From the NCBI RefSeq assembly GCF_030816015.1, contig NZ_JAUSXN010000001.1, positions 4,774,001 to 4,838,000 on the forward strand: 64,000 bases of DNA, in the 5' to 3' direction. The notes under the pieces were generated by a model. The model did not search any database, was not told the origin of the DNA, and saw only the letters and a list, made by a program, of their open reading frames with translations. Position 1 is the stretch's first letter; the number at the start of each line of letters is the position of its first letter. The stretch is from Pedobacter sp. W3I1 (GTDB lineage: Bacteria; Bacteroidota; Bacteroidia; Sphingobacteriales; Sphingobacteriaceae). Below, one piece after another: positions 32,738-42,796 of this stretch. The position numbers were made by a program, and so were the translations under genes.

Positions 32738-34246
32738 TTAGTTTACCGGAGGAAAATTATATGGTTTCCAATTACGAAGTCCGCTTAGTTCTTTCTGTGT
32801 TTCCTCACTTATTCCAACGCCCCAGGTGTTAAAAAACGGCGCTAAATTTCTTTTCACCACATTAGAATACGTTTTTACCCATAAATCGCGTTTTTGTTGA
32901 TCATTTAAGCTGCCAATACCTGGTCCGATTTTTTGGTATTCTTTAAAAAAAGCCTTAAAGCTTTCCCATCCAAAACCTTCCTGCATTTGACGGAACATGA
33001 TCAAGCCTAAAAAAGCATCACTTTTCCATTTTTCATAACTGGCACCTTCGGCAAAATATTTTTTCATCATCTTCTGTGTATTTGCACTTGATACACCCGT
33101 ATGCGAATCGTCTCGTCCGCCCATTAACCTATCGAACATATAGATCGAAAAGAAGTTATTGCTTACTTCGGTAGTACCACCAAAAACCCAGTTCAAGTTT
33201 TGCATGTTATGGCCGATTTCATGGAAGAAGCCCCAATTCGCACCTCCTTTGCTTGGTTTCATCAATAACTCAGGGTTGGCCATAATTTCGTTCGAGAGCA
33301 TTTTTCTCGATGGCGAATGATGAATCATGATCGGATAACCGCTATGCATGTATCCTCCACCAATATGCTCATCTGGTACCATCCGTTGTGCCCTGTAAAA
33401 CGGCGCTGGCATATTGGCAAGGTCCAATTCTCCAAGTACAACTAAATCCCATAGTTTTAATACTTCTTCAGGATTTTTGATGGTTTGCAGCACACTATCA
33501 GGCAAAGTCAAAATCACATTTTCAGTAGCCATTTCCCCCCAGGGTGCTTTATTGCTTTTTAATTGATTTTCCCAATCGCTTTGCGTGCTTTTTCCCAACA
33601 CAAAAAGTGGTGCAACAACGGCATGGCTAATTTTGAAGTCAATTTTTCTGCTTTCCGCTTTAGGTTTAATATTGATATAAATCAGGCCGCCAAAAGGTGA
33701 GGTCAATCTATTTTTTCCAATAACCAATTGCTGTTTCTTAGTTATAATTGGCATCCTGCGCCAATCTTCTTTGCCTGCTACCCAATAGTTCAAACGATCG
33801 CTATGCGCACCAATCTGAACTTCAAGTTCGCTAACATTGGTGTTTTTGGGTACATCAATTTCAATATACTCGCCTGCTTTTGCATATAAACCGGTACTAT
33901 ACATCGTAGCATTGTCATAACCCGAATACCCCAGGGTTGACACAATAGACACTAAACTATCGGCCATTTTTTTGTGTTCGATGCTTACCGTTTTATTTAC
34001 AAACTGAAAACCCATTTTTACCGTACCTGGAAAAATCTCAGCTGATGGTTGTGCTTTGATATTCTTATAATCGGTACTTTTTAAAGTTTCATCGCTCCAT
34101 TTGGCAATGGCTTTTCTAAAAACCGTGTCGTTTTTTGAAAGAGTGTGCTGTGGCGAGATGACAACCGTTGCAGGATCTTTTGCTGCATCCTGAGCAAAGC
34201 TGCTTAAGCCTGTTGCTACTAATGCAAGGGATAATAGTAATTTCAT
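32738..34246 (-). CDS. M60-family (enhancin-type) metallopeptidase
   Basis: A 502-residue secreted protein with an SPI signal peptide (MKLLLSLALVATGLSSFAQD). The centre has an M60-type accessory fold (YIEIDVPKNTNVSELEVQIG, and HSDRLNYW). The zinc site is HEIGHNMQ (about residues 341-348), with the third-ligand glutamate in GGTTEVSNNFFS about 13 residues later. M60 enzymes cleave mucin-type O-glycoproteins. It is the last gene of the GH2-GH27-M60 group and sits 27 bp after GH27. Placement next to galactosidases fits degradation of galactose-bearing glycoproteins. Confidence 0.9.
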   Translation of the reverse strand: MKLLLSLALVATGLSSFAQDAAKDPATVVISPQHTLSKNDTVFRKAIAKWSDETLKSTDYKNIKAQPSAEIFPGTVKMGFQFVNKTVSIEHKKMADSLVSIVSTLGYSGYDNATMYSTGLYAKAGEYIEIDVPKNTNVSELEVQIGAHSDRLNYWVAGKEDWRRMPIITKKQQLVIGKNRLTSPFGGLIYINIKPKAESRKIDFKISHAVVAPLFVLGKSTQSDWENQLKSNKAPWGEMATENVILTLPDSVLQTIKNPEEVLKLWDLVVLGELDLANMPAPFYRAQRMVPDEHIGGGYMHSGYPIMIHHSPSRKMLSNEIMANPELLMKPSKGGANWGFFHEIGHNMQNLNWVFGGTTEVSNNFFSIYMFDRLMGGRDDSHTGVSSANTQKMMKKYFAEGASYEKWKSDAFLGLIMFRQMQEGFGWESFKAFFKEYQKIGPGIGSLNDQQKRDLWVKTYSNVVKRNLAPFFNTWGVGISEETQKELSGLRNWKPYNFPPVN

Positions 34247-34273
34247 TTGTGTTCGGTTTGTTATTGAGGTTGG

Positions 34274-35476
34274 TTATACTTTTTTTAAGCGGAAAACCTT
34301 GGTTTCGTGAGCAGTTACTTCACCATTCCATTTGTTATTTTTGCCAATTACTTTATGCTGCCATAAGTCTTTAATTTCATATTTATCAGTCAGGCCTAAT
34401 TCGACAAAATTTATTTTTGCCGTTTGACCAGATGCCGATTTATTTAAAATCGCGATGGCGAAGTCTCCATTGGCTAAAGGACGGACAAAAACATCCCAGA
34501 TATCGGTTTTAATTTTTCTTTCAGCTTGTTTGCCTAAAGCATCCTGATTTAATGCAATTACTTCTTCATTTGTAAAAATGGTTTTTGCTTCATTGTCCAT
34601 CTTACGGATATCGCAGCTTGCATATAACGGTGAATTAAGCATACTGTATAAACTCATTTGACTTTGATATTCGGCTTGGGTGCACCCTTTGCCGTTAAAA
34701 GCTGATGAAGGGCCTTTTGTACCGTGTAAACCTGCAACCAACATATCTCCATCATTCCATTTACCCGGACCAGAAAAATTAGCCAAACCAGCTGTTTTAT
34801 CTACCACATCATAAATACCTACCCCACCCTTACCTTCTGTATCATTCCATTTATCTCTGATATCATAAGTAGTACGCCAGCTTTGTCCTCCAACCTGCGC
34901 TCCCCAGTTCCAGGGTTCTCGTGGGCCCCATTCACAAATTCCCAGCACAATATCTCTACCCGATTTGCGCAGCGCCTGGGCTATTTTGCCATAACGGGCT
35001 TTAGCAGTTTCAACATCCTCTGGGGCATTGCAATAGTCGTATTTTAAATAGTCGATCCCCCACGAGGCAAATGTTTTGGCATCCTTATCTTCGAAATTTA
35101 AACTTGCAGTGTAACCACCACAGGTTAAAGGAGCAGCATCAGAGTAGATACCCAATTTCATCCCTTTGGTGTGCAGGTAATCGGCCAGGGATTTAATGCC
35201 TGAAGGAAATTTCTTTGGATCGGCGATAATTTTGTTTTTATTATCGCGGCCACCCTGCCAGCAATCATCTAAAAAAATATACTGATAGCCCGCTTTCAAC
35301 ATTCCACTGGCAACCATTGCATCAGCCATTTCTTTAATATCTTTTTCGTTCGGATTTTCGGACATAATGTTCCAGCTCATCCAGCCCATCGGCGGTGTTG
35401 CAGCTAACTTTAGCTCTTGGGCAAAGCTAATTTGAACAAATAATAATAAGACAAAACAGATCTTGATAAATTTCAT
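34274..35476 (-). CDS. GH27 alpha-galactosidase, secreted
   Basis: A 400-residue enzyme with an SPI signal peptide (KICFVLLLFVQISFAQ). The TIM barrel begins TPPMGWMSWN. The motifs are FLDDCWQ (69-74), the nucleophile D147 in DYLKYDYC and the probable acid/base D205 in WRTTYDIRDKW. A C-terminal beta-sandwich (EIKDLWQHKVIG, EVTAHETKVFRL) completes the protein. It should release terminal alpha-galactose (or alpha-N-acetylgalactosamine) in the periplasm or outside the cell. It lies in a unit with the GH2 gene upstream and the M60 gene downstream. Confidence 0.95.
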   Translation of the reverse strand: MKFIKICFVLLLFVQISFAQELKLAATPPMGWMSWNIMSENPNEKDIKEMADAMVASGMLKAGYQYIFLDDCWQGGRDNKNKIIADPKKFPSGIKSLADYLHTKGMKLGIYSDAAPLTCGGYTASLNFEDKDAKTFASWGIDYLKYDYCNAPEDVETAKARYGKIAQALRKSGRDIVLGICEWGPREPWNWGAQVGGQSWRTTYDIRDKWNDTEGKGGVGIYDVVDKTAGLANFSGPGKWNDGDMLVAGLHGTKGPSSAFNGKGCTQAEYQSQMSLYSMLNSPLYASCDIRKMDNEAKTIFTNEEVIALNQDALGKQAERKIKTDIWDVFVRPLANGDFAIAILNKSASGQTAKINFVELGLTDKYEIKDLWQHKVIGKNNKWNGEVTAHETKVFRLKKV

Positions 35477-35519
35477 ATGATTCTTTGATTAGAAAGTTCT
35501 TCAATTCTTTAGGAAGATA

Positions 35520-35635
35520 GTCGTCATTCCCGCGCAGGCGGGAATCTTATGCAATATAAACCTAGCGAAAGCATTAAGATTATCTTCGATGAGCACTGCG
35601 TGGTTCCCAATCAAGTTGGGAATGATGAACCATCT
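35520..35635. repeat. Two REP hairpins between GH2 and GH27
   Basis: ATTCCCGC-GCAG-GCGGGAAT (about 35525-35545) and TTCCCAA-TCAAG-TTGGGAA (about 35606-35625) are both stem-loops in the 162-bp spacer. The first belongs to the same CCCG...CGGG class that the two mobile elements at 9.7 and 30.0 kb have entered. Confidence 0.65.
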
Positions 35636-35638
35636 ATA

Positions 35639-38600
35639 TTATTTAACCGGTTTGATATAATAGCTATACTGGTAATCTTTAAAAGGAATCTGGTATTGGA
35701 TTAATGGCATAGAACCCCAGCTATCTATCCCCTGAACACCTAACTGTTGCATATCCATATGCACATAAATCTGATTGCGTTTTACCAGTTCGCCAGAGTG
35801 GTATTGTTTTTTCTCGGCCTCGGGATCTAAATCTTCTACTGAATAGGGCAATGCATTAAAGTTCAATAACTGATCGGCAAATTCAAAACGTAAACCTTTA
35901 CCTGCTTTATTAGTAAAAGTTACCCAACGTACATCGGTTTTGTTACCACTTTCCTGTGGGCGAGCATAAGGGAAATACTGATCAGAAACTGTTGATTGGT
36001 AAGTGCCAATTAACGATGCTGTTTTTCTATCTACATAGTTCTCGCCCGGACCACGGCCATACCATTGGATGTTACTGTAATCGTTTTTCAGCTGTAGATC
36101 GTTGCCGATACGCATTAAACTTTTGTAGTTGCCTGTTACTGCTTTGAATTGATTGTTTACTTTAATTGTTCCATCAGCAGATACATTAAATTCTTGTGTG
36201 GTTTCAGCATCACCTTTAAGTAAAGATGATTTAACGGTTAAAGTAAAACCGTCAACAGTTGAATTTACAGTAGATTTAATATTGCCTGTATTATTATCCT
36301 GGTACACATTGCGCCACATGCGTAATCTGGTATTTAAACCTGCGCCGATATCGTTATCAGTTGGTGCACGGTAAAAGCCTGGCTGTGGACCTGAAGCCAA
36401 TAATTCTTGTCCTTTAGAAACATAACTGGTTAACGTTCCTTTAGTTAAATCGAAAGTAATCGTAAAATCGCTTCCTTTAACCACAGCTTTTTCTGCGGTT
36501 TGCTCAACTTTTAAAGCTTTTTTGTTTGCGGCGTAAACACTGGCTTTTGGTGAACCAGCTAGCGCAATTTGCTCGTAGGCAATTTCATACCCTTTTTCTA
36601 AAAATGGTTCATTTGTTTTTAAACGGTAATGCACATTTAAAAAATATTCTTTGCCCGCAGCATAATTCGTTTTAAACGGCAGGCTTAACATTTGTGTTTG
36701 ACGTGGACCAATATTCAAATTGCTTACCACACCACTTTGAATTATTTTCCCATCTTCCAGCACTTCCCAATTGAGTTGTACATTGCTGATATCCTTAAAG
36801 AAGTAGCTGTTGTTTACATTAATCTGGTTAGTTCCATTAAAAGTAGTTTTAATATATTGATGTACTTTTTTCAATTCTACTGCCATTGGTGTCATGCCGC
36901 GATATGCGGTAACCACACCCTTTACGCAAAAATCGTTATCGCTAAAGTTTTCGTCAACGGGGTCACTTAGCGGGAAATCACCACCATAAGCCATAATGCG
37001 TTTGCCATTTTTAACGGTATCGATAGATTGATCTATCCATTCCCAAACGAAACCACCCTGTAGTTTTGGGTTGTTTTCAATGGCATCCCAATACTCTTTA
37101 AAATTACCCAAACTATTGCCCATAATGTGCGCATACTCGCTCATAATGAACGGACGTGTTTCTTTATCCTGTTTTGAATAACGTGGCAGATAATTCGGTG
37201 AAGGGTATTGCGGAACAATCATATCAGTATTGAAATCACTCTCAGCCCTTTCGTACTGTACCGGGCGGAAATCTTTTCCTTTAAGCCATTGGTAAGCTTC
37301 GTAAAAGTTAACGCCATTACCAGCTTCGTTACCTAAGGACCAGGTAATTACCGATGCATGGTTTTTATCACGCTCATACATTCTTGTAATACGCTCAAGG
37401 TGAGGAACACGCCATTGTTTATCGTTGGCAAATGAGGTTTCTAAACTGTAATAACGTCCATGCGATTCGATATTGGCTTCATCAATTACATACAAACCGT
37501 ATTCATCGCAAAGTTCCATCCAATAAGGATCTGGCGGATAATGCGAATGACGAACAGCATTTACATTGAGCTTTTTCATCATTTCCATATCTTTTTCCAT
37601 ATCGGCATGGGTTAAAGTATGGCCTTGAGTGGCATTATGCTCGTGCCTGTTTACACCTTTTAAAAATACACGTTTACCATTAACCAATAAATCGCTTCCT
37701 TTAATTTCCACCGAACGGAAACCGACCCGTTGTGGGATCACTTCAATGATTTTATCGTTTTTATCTTTTAAAGTAATGTATAAAGTATATAAATAAGGAA
37801 TTTCTGCCGACCAGTTTTTTACATTGCTGATCTGGGTTTTGAAAGAAAGATTGGTTTTATAATTACCCAACACTTTTTGAAGCGTAGTCGCATCTTTCCA
37901 TACATTGTTCCCTTTGGCATCTACCAGATCGAGTGCTACATAAAAACTATCCGGACGACTATGATTGGTGCGTTGATCTATTTTATAATTTTCGACTGCT
38001 AAATCTACATTCAGCAAACCGTTGGTGTAAGTTGCATCTAATCCACCCACCACTTTGAAATCGCGGATATCTAATTTTGGTGTCGAGTATAAGTAAACTT
38101 CGCGCTCTATTCCCGATATGCGCCACATATCCTGGCATTCTAAATAACTTCCATCACTCCATCTGTAAACCTGTAAGGCAATGGTGTTTTCGCCTGGTTT
38201 AACATATTTGGTGATATCGAATTCTGCAGCTAGTTTGCTATCTTCACTGTAACCTACTTTTTTGCCGTTCACCCAGATGTAAAAAGCAGATTTAACTGCA
38301 CCTAAACTGATAAACACCTGCCTGCCATCCCAATTGGTTGGAATATTAATTTTCTTGCGGTAGGAACCTACCGGATTATTATCAGCAGGAATATCGAACG
38401 GCGGGTTCATTTTTGCACCTGTTAACTGCCGGCCGGCAAATTCATAAGGTTGGTTTACATAAATGGGAAGTCCGTAACCATTCACTTCCCAGTTGGCAGG
38501 CACTTTAAAGTTGTCCCATGCTTTATCATCAAAATCTACTTTATAAAAATCTGCAGGCCGTTTACGTGGATCTTTTACCCAGTTAAACTTCCATGTTCCG

Positions 38601-38803
38601 TTTAACGATAAAAAGTATGTTGATTTTTCTTTCGCTCTTTTGGAGGCCAGTTCCTGATTTTCGAAGGCAAAAGCCGATGCCCGCATGGGTAAACGGTTAA
38701 GCGAAACAACTTCGGGCGTTTGCAGTTCGAAAGGTAAATCTTGTGCACTGATCTGCCCTGCAATAAATAAGGATGTAAATAAAATGGTTAATTTTCTCTT
38801 CAT
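35639..38803 (-). CDS. GH2 beta-galactosidase, secreted (LacZ-type)
   Basis: A 1054-residue enzyme with an SPI signal peptide (LTILFTSLFIAGQISAQ). The five LacZ domains are present: sugar-binding (LNGTWKFNWVKDPRKRP), immunoglobulin-like, and the TIM barrel with acid/base glutamate in WSLGNEAGNG (about residue 493) and nucleophile in MSEYAHIMGN (about residue 555). After these come DUF4981 and the bgal small-chain domain (GFYRAPTDNDIGAG, YGRGPGENYVDRK). Length equals the family norm. It hydrolyses beta-galactosides. A LacI-type palindrome (38877-38886) lies 74 bp upstream. Confidence 0.96.
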   Translation of the reverse strand: MKRKLTILFTSLFIAGQISAQDLPFELQTPEVVSLNRLPMRASAFAFENQELASKRAKEKSTYFLSLNGTWKFNWVKDPRKRPADFYKVDFDDKAWDNFKVPANWEVNGYGLPIYVNQPYEFAGRQLTGAKMNPPFDIPADNNPVGSYRKKINIPTNWDGRQVFISLGAVKSAFYIWVNGKKVGYSEDSKLAAEFDITKYVKPGENTIALQVYRWSDGSYLECQDMWRISGIEREVYLYSTPKLDIRDFKVVGGLDATYTNGLLNVDLAVENYKIDQRTNHSRPDSFYVALDLVDAKGNNVWKDATTLQKVLGNYKTNLSFKTQISNVKNWSAEIPYLYTLYITLKDKNDKIIEVIPQRVGFRSVEIKGSDLLVNGKRVFLKGVNRHEHNATQGHTLTHADMEKDMEMMKKLNVNAVRHSHYPPDPYWMELCDEYGLYVIDEANIESHGRYYSLETSFANDKQWRVPHLERITRMYERDKNHASVITWSLGNEAGNGVNFYEAYQWLKGKDFRPVQYERAESDFNTDMIVPQYPSPNYLPRYSKQDKETRPFIMSEYAHIMGNSLGNFKEYWDAIENNPKLQGGFVWEWIDQSIDTVKNGKRIMAYGGDFPLSDPVDENFSDNDFCVKGVVTAYRGMTPMAVELKKVHQYIKTTFNGTNQINVNNSYFFKDISNVQLNWEVLEDGKIIQSGVVSNLNIGPRQTQMLSLPFKTNYAAGKEYFLNVHYRLKTNEPFLEKGYEIAYEQIALAGSPKASVYAANKKALKVEQTAEKAVVKGSDFTITFDLTKGTLTSYVSKGQELLASGPQPGFYRAPTDNDIGAGLNTRLRMWRNVYQDNNTGNIKSTVNSTVDGFTLTVKSSLLKGDAETTQEFNVSADGTIKVNNQFKAVTGNYKSLMRIGNDLQLKNDYSNIQWYGRGPGENYVDRKTASLIGTYQSTVSDQYFPYARPQESGNKTDVRWVTFTNKAGKGLRFEFADQLLNFNALPYSVEDLDPEAEKKQYHSGELVKRNQIYVHMDMQQLGVQGIDSWGSMPLIQYQIPFKDYQYSYYIKPVK

Positions 38804-38874
38804 TTTGTGTGTATAATTTTGGTTTGTTGCTCCAAATTACTGAGGATTAAATGATAATGATAAAAATGTTTTCG

Positions 38875-38888
38875 CGCAAACGTTTGAG
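38875..38888. promoter_or_regulatory. LacI-type operator palindrome upstream of GH2
   Basis: GCGCAAACGTTTGAGT contains the perfect palindrome CAAACGTTTG (38877-38886). The same core occurs twice upstream of the SusC gene (58503-58514 and 58769-58778) and nowhere else I noticed. Palindromes with a central CG of this kind are typical of LacI/PurR-family repressors. No such regulator is encoded in the window. Confidence 0.65.
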
Positions 38889-39050
38889 TTTTAAAGATGT
38901 TACCGAGGAGTTTATTTTATTAGCTTAACATGCTTCTCCTAATTTAAAAATTAACAGTCATTTTTTTTCACCATTAAGCAGTTAAGAAAATTAAGCCCTT
39001 GAGCGATACCTCAAATGATATGCAATACAGCATCACTATGCATTAAACAG

Positions 39051-39086
39051 AAAAAACCCTTTGCCACCAAAAGGCGGCAAGGGTTT
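39051..39086 (-). terminator. Rho-independent terminator of the SusCD operon
   Basis: On the minus strand AACCCTTGCCGCC pairs with GGTGGCAAAGGGTT (one G-U pair, one bulged A) around TTTT, and TTTTTT follows. It lies about 20 bp after the stop codon at 39105. It separates the eleven-gene unit from GH2. The other bases between 38804 and 39050 hold only the operator described above. Confidence 0.85.
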
Positions 39087-39104
39087 CACTAACTAAACTA
39101 ACTA

Positions 39105-40808
39105 CTATTTTAAAAATTCTATTTCAAAGTTTTTAAGGTAAGGTTTACCATCGAAACCGAAATCAGAAAGAATATTAATATTCATCCAGTATAATGCTAA
39201 AGCTGATACATCACTCACCGTGGACGGAATGGATAAAGATGATGTTACAGGTTCTTGCGTTGTTCCGGGAGGATAAGAATTACCTAAATTAGCCCAGCTG
39301 TATACTCCAGAAAGCGACATGTTGTAACCCACAGGTGCCTTATTAAAAAATGTCCCCTCTGTTCCCTCATCCATTGGCCAAAAGCCAATTAAATTAGCAT
39401 AATTGGGGTGTTTGGTGATGTCTTTTAAACCAATATTTGCTTTTATGGTGGCATCACTTAAAGCTACATTAAAAAAAGCTAGGTTAGCGCCATAAAATGG
39501 CGTAGGCGTGTCCGTGTCACCTTTTCTATGGCCAACTCTAAGTAATTCAGAAGTAGTTAAACTTTTTTTAGCTAAAATATCTGCAGTTGCTTCCAATTTC
39601 CCATCAATATACACTTTAAGCGATCTTGCTGTTGCTACCCCTGATCCATTAACGGTAGTATTAATACTCATTGTTAGTGTATGCCAGTCGGTACCAGGTG
39701 CTGTAGTGGCAACGATTTCTTGTTTTCCAGATCCTCCATTTGCTGACCCTCCTACGGTAACTAACCACTTGTCACCATAATGGCCCCATTGCCAACCCGT
39801 GATGGTTGAACCGTTCAAATTTGTACTCTTACTGAAGAAGGTTGGGTAATTAACGTTTGTACTATTAAATTTAACATCCATTTGAACAGTAATACTCTTC
39901 GTATCCCCAACGTCATAGAGATTATTGTCATTAGGTGCTTCAGCTTTCGATGTAGTGGTACCAAAAATAACTGGATTAAAACCCGATTTTTTTAATTCAA
40001 AAGGTTTAAACGCTGGGTTGTACACCAAGGTAAAACCGTTGGTTGGATTTGCACTACTACCGCCATGGTTACTGGTTACAATAACCAACCAATCTTCGTT
40101 GACATAGTTTTTTCTGGCTTTTAGAGCTGTCATAATATGACCAACATATTCATCAGCTTTAACAATGGCGTTTTTGTAGTTGGTATTGGTGGCTACATAA
40201 CCCCCATTAGCACCTGCAGCTTCTACTTCTCTAAAATTAACAAAGATGGTACCCAGGCCTGTTTGGCTGTTCAGAATGCTTACTGTACTGTCTTTAACAG
40301 CCAAATCGGTTGATACCACTGGGGCAAAATCTGCATTTTTCATATAGTTCCGTAAATTGGCCCAAGGGGTAACTAAAGCGGTCTTTACGGATTTATATTG
40401 GGTAATATAATCGAATACATTCCGATAGGATACAATTGGTGCATGTTCATCATTACTTGAGCCAGCTGTACGTTCAAAATTATCTGTACTAATCTGATGT
40501 TTCACAAAACTGGTACCTGTTAACATTGATACCCATCCGGCTGCATCAGAGGCAGTTTTTAACGTATTATAGGAATATTTAGAATTCTTTTGCAGCGCTG
40601 TAATGTTGGTTGGTGCAACAGTTTGTAATTCTGCTCCTGTTAAACCATCAATGCTGATCACCAAAATTTTGCGTTGCCCAGCCGATAGAGGCTTGAGTTC
40701 TTCGTATATCGCTGGCGGATTAGCATATTTTTTGCAGCTAGCAAACCCCAATATGCCTATTGCGCAAACACAAAAGATTATATTATATATTTTATTGTTC
40801 GTTTTCAT
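39105..40808 (-). CDS. Lipoprotein with degenerate phosphodiesterase fold plus LamG domain (DUF4983-like)
   Basis: A 567-residue lipoprotein (lipobox GFASC). Residues 45-280 resemble the alkaline-phosphatase/nucleotide-pyrophosphatase fold: ILVISIDGLTG (D54), SMLTGTSFVKH and VIVTSNHGG. The usual metal-binding DxxGH reads EAAGA and the SDHG motif reads SNHG (246-249), so the metal site looks incomplete. Residues about 300-480 form a LamG-like jelly roll (DVKFNSTNVNYPTFFSK, LKVYIDGKLEATADI, ANLAFFNVALSDATIKANI). It is a paralogue of the protein at 42797-44531. Likely surface role: glycan or protein binding. It is the last gene before the operon terminator. Confidence 0.85.
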   Translation of the reverse strand: MKTNNKIYNIIFCVCAIGILGFASCKKYANPPAIYEELKPLSAGQRKILVISIDGLTGAELQTVAPTNITALQKNSKYSYNTLKTASDAAGWVSMLTGTSFVKHQISTDNFERTAGSSNDEHAPIVSYRNVFDYITQYKSVKTALVTPWANLRNYMKNADFAPVVSTDLAVKDSTVSILNSQTGLGTIFVNFREVEAAGANGGYVATNTNYKNAIVKADEYVGHIMTALKARKNYVNEDWLVIVTSNHGGSSANPTNGFTLVYNPAFKPFELKKSGFNPVIFGTTTSKAEAPNDNNLYDVGDTKSITVQMDVKFNSTNVNYPTFFSKSTNLNGSTITGWQWGHYGDKWLVTVGGSANGGSGKQEIVATTAPGTDWHTLTMSINTTVNGSGVATARSLKVYIDGKLEATADILAKKSLTTSELLRVGHRKGDTDTPTPFYGANLAFFNVALSDATIKANIGLKDITKHPNYANLIGFWPMDEGTEGTFFNKAPVGYNMSLSGVYSWANLGNSYPPGTTQEPVTSSLSIPSTVSDVSALALYWMNINILSDFGFDGKPYLKNFEIEFLK

Positions 40809-40820
40809 AATAAAGCGCCA

Positions 40821-42779
40821 TTAAGGTTTAATAAGGTTACACTCTGATAAGTTGGCATATACAGCATTCACACCGCTTTTGATTACCACTTTGATAAACT
40901 TGGCACTAACATTTCCGCCTGGAAAGTTAAAATTGTAAATTGCAGTATTTTGGGGTAAAGTGGTAGTACCTACGCTTACAAAATTTACATTATCGGTACT
41001 GCTCAATATTTCTACATCTTTTACATAACCACCACTATTATTTTGTCTTTGTGCAAAAGTTACCCCTTTAACCGCTATAGGAATGGGTGATCCTGTACCT
41101 AAAACAATATTAATAGGGTAACCTAATGTGTTTGTTGCTGTTGCTGTTCCATAGTTTGAATGCCAATAAGATGCTGCAGAAACTATACCATCAACCAGGG
41201 CAGCAGTTGTTCCATCGCCCGATTGAGCTGAACTTACTGATACCACTGTAGTGGTATAAGTAACTGGCCCGGTTCCGCCTGTTTTAGTTAATGGGTTATA
41301 AGTCCATAAAGCAGTTTTTAGGGTTGGGTACTTGGCATTCACCTTCGCCACTACAGCATCGCTGATTAAAATCCCCCATGCGCCGAAAAATGGCGATAAA
41401 TCCGTTTTAGTATAATCAGACAGTTTTTCGTAAACGAAATTATGTTTGGTAATGTCGTTAGTATTTAAACGCTCTGCATGGCGGGCCTCCGTGTATAAAT
41501 AAGTCATTGCACCATATCCGTATTTTTCAAAAATCTGCACAAATGGTGTCATTTTCATAAATGGTGCCTCATCTACAGCGTTCATGGCGGCATCAGTATC
41601 AAAATTTTTGGTACCAGAACCACTCGCATAAGTAATTGCCTTAGGAAAACCGCTCGAAACTGCTGGATGCAGGATATTATAATTGGCTCCAATCCTATTG
41701 GCTACTTTAAAGCTGAATAGATTATTAGTGGTTTCGCCCAAAGTACTCCAACTCCAGATACTTCCCTGCTGACAGTTGTGACCAAACTCGTGATAAGTAC
41801 CCCATTGACCAGAACTGGTGGTAATCGAATTTAAACTGGTAAAACTGGCAAACCAATAAGAATCGTTCAGGCCTACAAAAGGAAAACCAGAGTGGCCATA
41901 ACCAGCGCTAAGCTGAATATCGAGTATGCCACGCCATTGACTTTGCGGGCTTCTGTCTCTAATATCGACGGCATTATCTGATAAACCCATCCAGGCATTA
42001 TAATCGAGATCGAAAACATCATTCCATCGGGTAAATACAGCTGTAGGATTTGTAAAAGGTTCGCTAGAATTAAAAGTAGCCATTACCTTATCTCTGGGGA
42101 TAGTAAAAATAACACTTTTAGCCCTTAACTCTAACCAAGGAACCTGTGAGGCTTTTACCTTGGCTACCCAATCAGCATCGTTGGTTTGGCCCAAAATAAA
42201 ATCGGGCGATACTACAGCACCAGTAATGGTGAAAGTAATCGGATTAGGGTAAGCGAAGGAAGCTAAGATGTAAATATGTCCACCATAAAGGTTACGGATA
42301 TAATTAACGCCTGAAACCAATTGCTTTCTGTTGTAAATCACGGGATCGCGTAATAATGGCGATTTACCAGCAAGGTTATCAGTATGCGCACCAATTTGTA
42401 CGGTTAACCCATCAACTCCTGCTGGCACCACAATTTTGATCAATTCTCCAGGAGCAGCATAATAACCCGTGCTATATTGCGGCGATGGCGCAACCGAAAT
42501 CCTTAAATTCTGTGCCGTTTGATCGGTAAAGTTAAGATTAAGTGTAAACTGGGTATCTTTTACCCTAGGCTCCGATTGATCTACCAAACCAGGAAATACC
42601 CTTGCCTTGGCATACATCGATTTATCGATCAATTTCATATTGGTATCGATCGTTCCGTCGGCCGCATTCTGTGAATTATCCGGATAACCATCCGGAACCT
42701 CATAACCATATTTTTTACAAGCAGTAAATGCAAGTAAAAGAAATAGGCCAAATATTTTAGTTAGCTGATTAAATTTCAT
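40821..42779 (-). CDS. M60-family metallopeptidase lipoprotein with C-terminal discoidin-like domain
   Basis: A 652-residue lipoprotein (KIFGLFLLLAFTACKK). The central region resembles the M60 peptidase at 32738 (YYAAPGELIKIVVPAGVD, QIGAHTDNL, HSGFPFVGL). The zinc motif is HEFGHNCQQ with the third ligand in LGETTNNLFSF. The C-terminal ~130 residues (VSVSSAQSGDGTTAALVDGI, FAQRQNNSGGYVKDVEIL) form an F5/8-type carbohydrate-binding domain. It should cleave O-glycosylated proteins at the cell surface while bound to glycan. It lies between the two DUF4983-like genes. Confidence 0.92.
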   Translation of the reverse strand: MKFNQLTKIFGLFLLLAFTACKKYGYEVPDGYPDNSQNAADGTIDTNMKLIDKSMYAKARVFPGLVDQSEPRVKDTQFTLNLNFTDQTAQNLRISVAPSPQYSTGYYAAPGELIKIVVPAGVDGLTVQIGAHTDNLAGKSPLLRDPVIYNRKQLVSGVNYIRNLYGGHIYILASFAYPNPITFTITGAVVSPDFILGQTNDADWVAKVKASQVPWLELRAKSVIFTIPRDKVMATFNSSEPFTNPTAVFTRWNDVFDLDYNAWMGLSDNAVDIRDRSPQSQWRGILDIQLSAGYGHSGFPFVGLNDSYWFASFTSLNSITTSSGQWGTYHEFGHNCQQGSIWSWSTLGETTNNLFSFKVANRIGANYNILHPAVSSGFPKAITYASGSGTKNFDTDAAMNAVDEAPFMKMTPFVQIFEKYGYGAMTYLYTEARHAERLNTNDITKHNFVYEKLSDYTKTDLSPFFGAWGILISDAVVAKVNAKYPTLKTALWTYNPLTKTGGTGPVTYTTTVVSVSSAQSGDGTTAALVDGIVSAASYWHSNYGTATATNTLGYPINIVLGTGSPIPIAVKGVTFAQRQNNSGGYVKDVEILSSTDNVNFVSVGTTTLPQNTAIYNFNFPGGNVSAKFIKVVIKSGVNAVYANLSECNLIKP

Positions 42780-42796
42780 CTTATCAATATTTAAAA